A stretch of 64,000 nt of DNA from Alistipes sp. (GTDB lineage Bacteria > Bacteroidota > Bacteroidia > Bacteroidales > Rikenellaceae): positions 124,001 through 188,000 of the forward strand of contig JAFZFX010000036.1 in assembly GCA_017555695.1 (NCBI GenBank), written 5' to 3'. Under the pieces are notes generated by a model. It did not search any database and was not told the DNA's origin. It saw only the letters and a program-made list of their open reading frames with translations. Positions 61,664 to 64,000 of this stretch are shown here, piece by piece (positions within the stretch are counted from its first letter, which is position 1; each line of letters begins with the position of its first letter). The position numbers and the translations under genes were made by a program.

Positions 61664-62038
61664 TTAGAACGGCAGGTCATCTACCTCGGCCATAGGCTGA
61701 GCAGGTGCAGCGTATGCGGGCTCCTCGCCAAAGGGAGGCATATCGGGCATATCAGCTGCCGCGGGCGCCTCTACCTGCTTGGGCTGTACACGCCAAGCGC
61801 GCACATCGGTGTACCACTTGCCATTATACTCGCGTGACTCGATATTTACCGAAACAATATAGGTCTGACCCTCCTTCAAGCTCTCGGCATCGGTAGGCTT
61901 GTTGAAAAATGTCACACAAACCTTGCGTGAGAACTCACCGGGCAACTCAAAAACCACATCCTGACGCTGCCACTCGCCGCGTGCCGAAACACCCTTTGTT
62001 ACGGGCAACTTCTTATAAACTATTCCTTCAAATTCCAT
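61664..62038 (-). CDS. DUF3127 protein with an SSB-like C-terminal tip
   Basis: The 124-residue product has an OB-fold-like core (about 1-90): MEFEGIVYKKLPVTKGVSARGEW, QDVVFELPGEFSRKVCVTFFNKPTDAESLKEGQTYIVSVNIESREYNGKWYTDVRAWRVQ. A flexible Pro/Ala-rich tail (about 91-118) follows and ends in DDLPF. Bacterial single-stranded-DNA-binding proteins end in DDDIPF, which docks repair enzymes. The combination suggests a DNA- or RNA-binding accessory protein of the SSB kind. DUF3127 is widespread in Bacteroidota and I know of no assigned function. Confidence 0.85.
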   Translation of the reverse strand: MEFEGIVYKKLPVTKGVSARGEWQRQDVVFELPGEFSRKVCVTFFNKPTDAESLKEGQTYIVSVNIESREYNGKWYTDVRAWRVQPKQVEAPAAADMPDMPPFGEEPAYAAPAQPMAEVDDLPF

Positions 62039-62061
62039 AACTATATAATTTTATATCTCTA

Positions 62062-62069
62062 CAAATATA
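62062..62069 (-). promoter_or_regulatory. -7 box for the DUF3127 gene
   Basis: Minus-strand TATATTTG, 24 bp before the start. No TTTG at the right -33 distance. Confidence 0.5.
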
Positions 62070-62200
62070 CAACTTTTTTCTCGCAAACTCACACTGCCGA
62101 CCGAAATTCATAATTCACCCAGAAGCTTCCTCGGCAGATGATGCGACCTTGGCGTCAGACTCGGGAAAGAGGCACTCTGCGCCCCACCCCACGATACGCC

Positions 62201-62728
62201 CTACTCTATAATCTTCTGCATCAAAATCTCATCCTCGGCGCCTTGAGGCGTGAGTATCCACTCTCGCCTTCTGCCACACTCCACAAATCCAGCCCCACGG
62301 AACAGATTTATGCTCGCCTCATTGCGGGCGGCCATACTGCACCACAGCTGATGAAGGTGCAACACCTGACGGGCATAACGCTCGATGGTCTCCAGAGCAT
62401 CGTGACCATAGCCCTGCTGACGATAGTCGGCCGAGATGACTATACCCACACCGGCACGCAGATTCTGCGGATCAAAGTCGAAGAGGTCGATAGCACCCAC
62501 TATCACCGCCTCGCCCTCTATGCTGCTCTCTATGATGAGGCGCTGCTGGCGGGTGGCATAGATATCGTACTGCTGCTCCTCAATAAAGCGCATAAGCGCG
62601 TGGCGAGAAAACGGCGCCATAGTACCGCTCTCTCGCCACAAGGTAGTATCATTCTCCCAATTATATACGGCATCAATATCCTGCGGCTCGAGCGCGCGCA
62701 GACGACATATTCTACCCTCAATATTCAT
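62201..62728 (-). CDS. GNAT acetyltransferase (RimJ/RimL/SpeG-like)
   Basis: The 175-residue product fits the RimJ/RimL-type GNAT layout: MNIEGRICRLRALEPQDIDAVYNWENDTTLWRESGTMAPFS, VIVGAIDLFDFDPQNLRAGVGIVISADYRQQGYGHDALETIERYARQVLHLHQL with the acetyl-CoA loop Q-Q-G-Y-G-H, then NEASINLFRGAGFVECGRRREW. Acceptors in this group include protein N-termini and polyamines, with none certain here. I use ATG 62728, 11 bp after the ROK gene. The frame extends upstream into that gene. Likely co-transcribed with the ROK gene. Confidence 0.9.
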   Translation of the reverse strand: MNIEGRICRLRALEPQDIDAVYNWENDTTLWRESGTMAPFSRHALMRFIEEQQYDIYATRQQRLIIESSIEGEAVIVGAIDLFDFDPQNLRAGVGIVISADYRQQGYGHDALETIERYARQVLHLHQLWCSMAARNEASINLFRGAGFVECGRRREWILTPQGAEDEILMQKIIE

Positions 62729-62739
62729 AACGGGATATA

Positions 62740-63969
62740 TTACAAACCGATAATCTTGTTGTGGATAAGCATCGCAACACCCCACGCACACGCATTCTCC
62801 GACATCTTCGACTGGCGGAACTTGGTGTCTTTATATACGAGGTTGAGCGAATACTTGTTTGTCGATGACTTTAGCGGCAACATAATGTAGTCGCCCGCAG
62901 CAGCCAGATTACCGCCCACGATGATTGTCTCGGGATTGAATGTATTGATAAGGAACGCAACGGCCTTACCCAACTTCTCGCCCACCTCCTCGATAAGCTC
63001 GATAGAGAGGTTATCGTCGTTCTGTGCGGCTGCGATGATATCGTTGATGTGAATCTGCTCACCACGGTCGAACTTGTCGCGCAGGATAGTGTTCACGCCA
63101 CTCTTGATAAGTTTGATAATCTTCTCCTCGATAGCGATACCCGAAACCTCAGTCTCCAGACAGCCCTTCTTACCGCAGGCGCAGATGGTCTCGTTGTCGA
63201 AGAAGGGGATATGTCCGAACTCACCTGCAAAACCGTTCTTACCATAGTAGAGTTTGCCATCGATAACAATACCGATAGCCACACCACGACCCAAGTGCAG
63301 ATAGATTATATCACTCTCCTCCTTCGAGCGGCTGCAGTTGTACTCGGCGTAGCAGCGGGCGCGTGTGTCGTTCTCGAGCAATACGCGAATCTTGGTACGC
63401 TCCTGAATAATATCACGCAACGACTCCTCGCTCGATGTGAAGTACATATAGCTGCGACCAGTCTCGGGATTCACACGACCCACAATCGAAACACCCAGAC
63501 CCAAAATCTTTGCACGGTCGATGCCACACTCGGCGATGAAGGTCTCGATGTTGTTGCAAATCTTCTCCAGACACTGCTGGCGGTCCTGCAACTCGAAAGT
63601 ATTATCTATTACCTCCTTGATGATGTTGTTCTTCAGATCGGTAATAACATAGCTCATATTGTCACGACCAACATTCACACCCACGAAGTAGATGGCCGAG
63701 TTAGCCAGACCAAAGACATTGGGGCGACGACCACCAGGGGTCTCCACCTTGCCCAGGTCATTCACGATATTCTCCTCGATAAGCTCCTGCACCAACTTGG
63801 TGATTGTAGGCACGCTGATGTGCAACTCCTTTGTCAGCTCGGCCAGCGTACACTCGCCGTTAATAGCCATATAGGCAATGATGCTGCGCTTAATAATATT
63901 ATTTTTATGAGCGATACCCTTAATATTATCACTCGGCTGGATATTGAAAAACTCGGTAAGTGATGACAT
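62740..63969 (-). CDS. ROK-family transcriptional regulator (NagC/XylR type)
   Basis: The 409-residue product has an N-terminal helix-turn-helix (SIIAYMAINGECTLAELTKELHISVPTITKLVQELIEENIV) and a ROK sugar-binding domain. The ATP/sugar site is LGLGVSIVGRVNPETG and LLENDTRARCYAEYNCS. The zinc site is GHIPFFDNETICACGKKGCLETEVSG. The C-terminal phosphate loop is NPETIIVGGNLA. With an HTH and a full kinase-like core it is a NagC-type regulator rather than a sugar kinase. It could control hexosamine genes (the GH20 is 32 kb away), but that is only a guess. Its promoter lies beyond the window. Confidence 0.9.
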   Translation of the reverse strand: MSSLTEFFNIQPSDNIKGIAHKNNIIKRSIIAYMAINGECTLAELTKELHISVPTITKLVQELIEENIVNDLGKVETPGGRRPNVFGLANSAIYFVGVNVGRDNMSYVITDLKNNIIKEVIDNTFELQDRQQCLEKICNNIETFIAECGIDRAKILGLGVSIVGRVNPETGRSYMYFTSSEESLRDIIQERTKIRVLLENDTRARCYAEYNCSRSKEESDIIYLHLGRGVAIGIVIDGKLYYGKNGFAGEFGHIPFFDNETICACGKKGCLETEVSGIAIEEKIIKLIKSGVNTILRDKFDRGEQIHINDIIAAAQNDDNLSIELIEEVGEKLGKAVAFLINTFNPETIIVGGNLAAAGDYIMLPLKSSTNKYSLNLVYKDTKFRQSKMSENACAWGVAMLIHNKIIGL

Positions 63970-64000
63970 AATCTTTATAGTTATTCATTTTTAATATTAT

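Noticed and set aside
62138..62890. 250-residue open frame on the plus strand
   Set aside because: Runs antisense through the GNAT gene and the end of the ROK gene, both with clear motifs.
63049..63963. 304-residue open frame on the plus strand
   Set aside because: Antisense to the ROK gene; a mirror of its codon bias.

Overview
The window looks like chromosomal DNA of a Bacteroidota bacterium, most likely order Bacteroidales. The evidence is a SusC/SusD pair with a third lipoprotein, BatD/BatE, DUF4252, DUF3127 and DUF4886 families, a B12-dependent (class II) ribonucleotide reductase, pyruvate phosphate dikinase, and many promoters of the Bacteroidota housekeeping type (-33 TTTG, about 20 bp, -7 TAnnTTTG). 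Starts lack strong Shine-Dalgarno sequences and sit behind A-rich stretches. An Alistipes-like (Rikenellaceae) source is possible, but I cannot prove the genus. I see no rRNA, CRISPR array, prophage or insertion sequence.

Layout. 1-4.3 kb: tail of a thioredoxin-like gene, a secreted protein of unknown role, ruvC, a GNAT-like protein and gcvT. 4.4-11.3 kb (minus): a glycan-uptake operon, susC-susD-lipoprotein. 11.6-17.2 kb (minus): nucleobase permease, glycerophosphodiester phosphodiesterase, ThuA-like protein and groES-groEL. 17.4-21.3 kb (plus): two tandem heparinase II/III-like paralogues with matching leaders. 21.4-26.5 kb: tRNA-His, mnmA, a degenerate EEP-fold protein and ppdK. 26.6-30.8 kb (minus): tRNA-Arg, a TlpA-like lipoprotein, efp and a GH20 hexosaminidase. 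30.9-32.8 kb: an unclassified glycosidase-like lipoprotein. 32.9-36.6 kb (minus): two small proteins, glpT and glpD, with glpR divergent. 37.8-41.4 kb: dnaX-tyrS-folB. 41.5-44.7 kb: a sodium-coupled transporter and class I fumarase. 44.8-50.6 kb: batD-batE-recR, then an ECF sigma/anti-sigma/outer-membrane barrel/DUF4252 cassette. 50.6-53.6 kb: an SGNH-like hydrolase and an FAD oxidoreductase with a carbohydrate-binding-like front. 53.6-58.7 kb: META lipoprotein, ridA, nrdJ and an OmpA-like porin. 58.9-64 kb: DUF721/dciA-recF (minus), a TPR protein and a lumazine-synthase-like protein (plus), DUF3127, a GNAT and a ROK protein (minus).

The genes suggest a glycan-foraging gut-type anaerobe: outer-membrane glycan uptake, polysaccharide lyase-like and hexosaminidase enzymes, a ROK regulator or sugar kinase, and glycerol-3-phosphate use (glycerophosphodiesterase, GlpT, GlpD, GlpR). 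Most of the rest is housekeeping. The most notable observations are an 11-adenine run in dnaX that should give a short gamma-type product by slippage, two enzyme-fold proteins that have lost their catalytic residues (EEP and lumazine synthase), palindromic motifs shared by groES and the heparinase paralogues, paired palindromes around the nrdJ promoter, a structured glpD leader, and a small inverted-repeat element in the permease leader.
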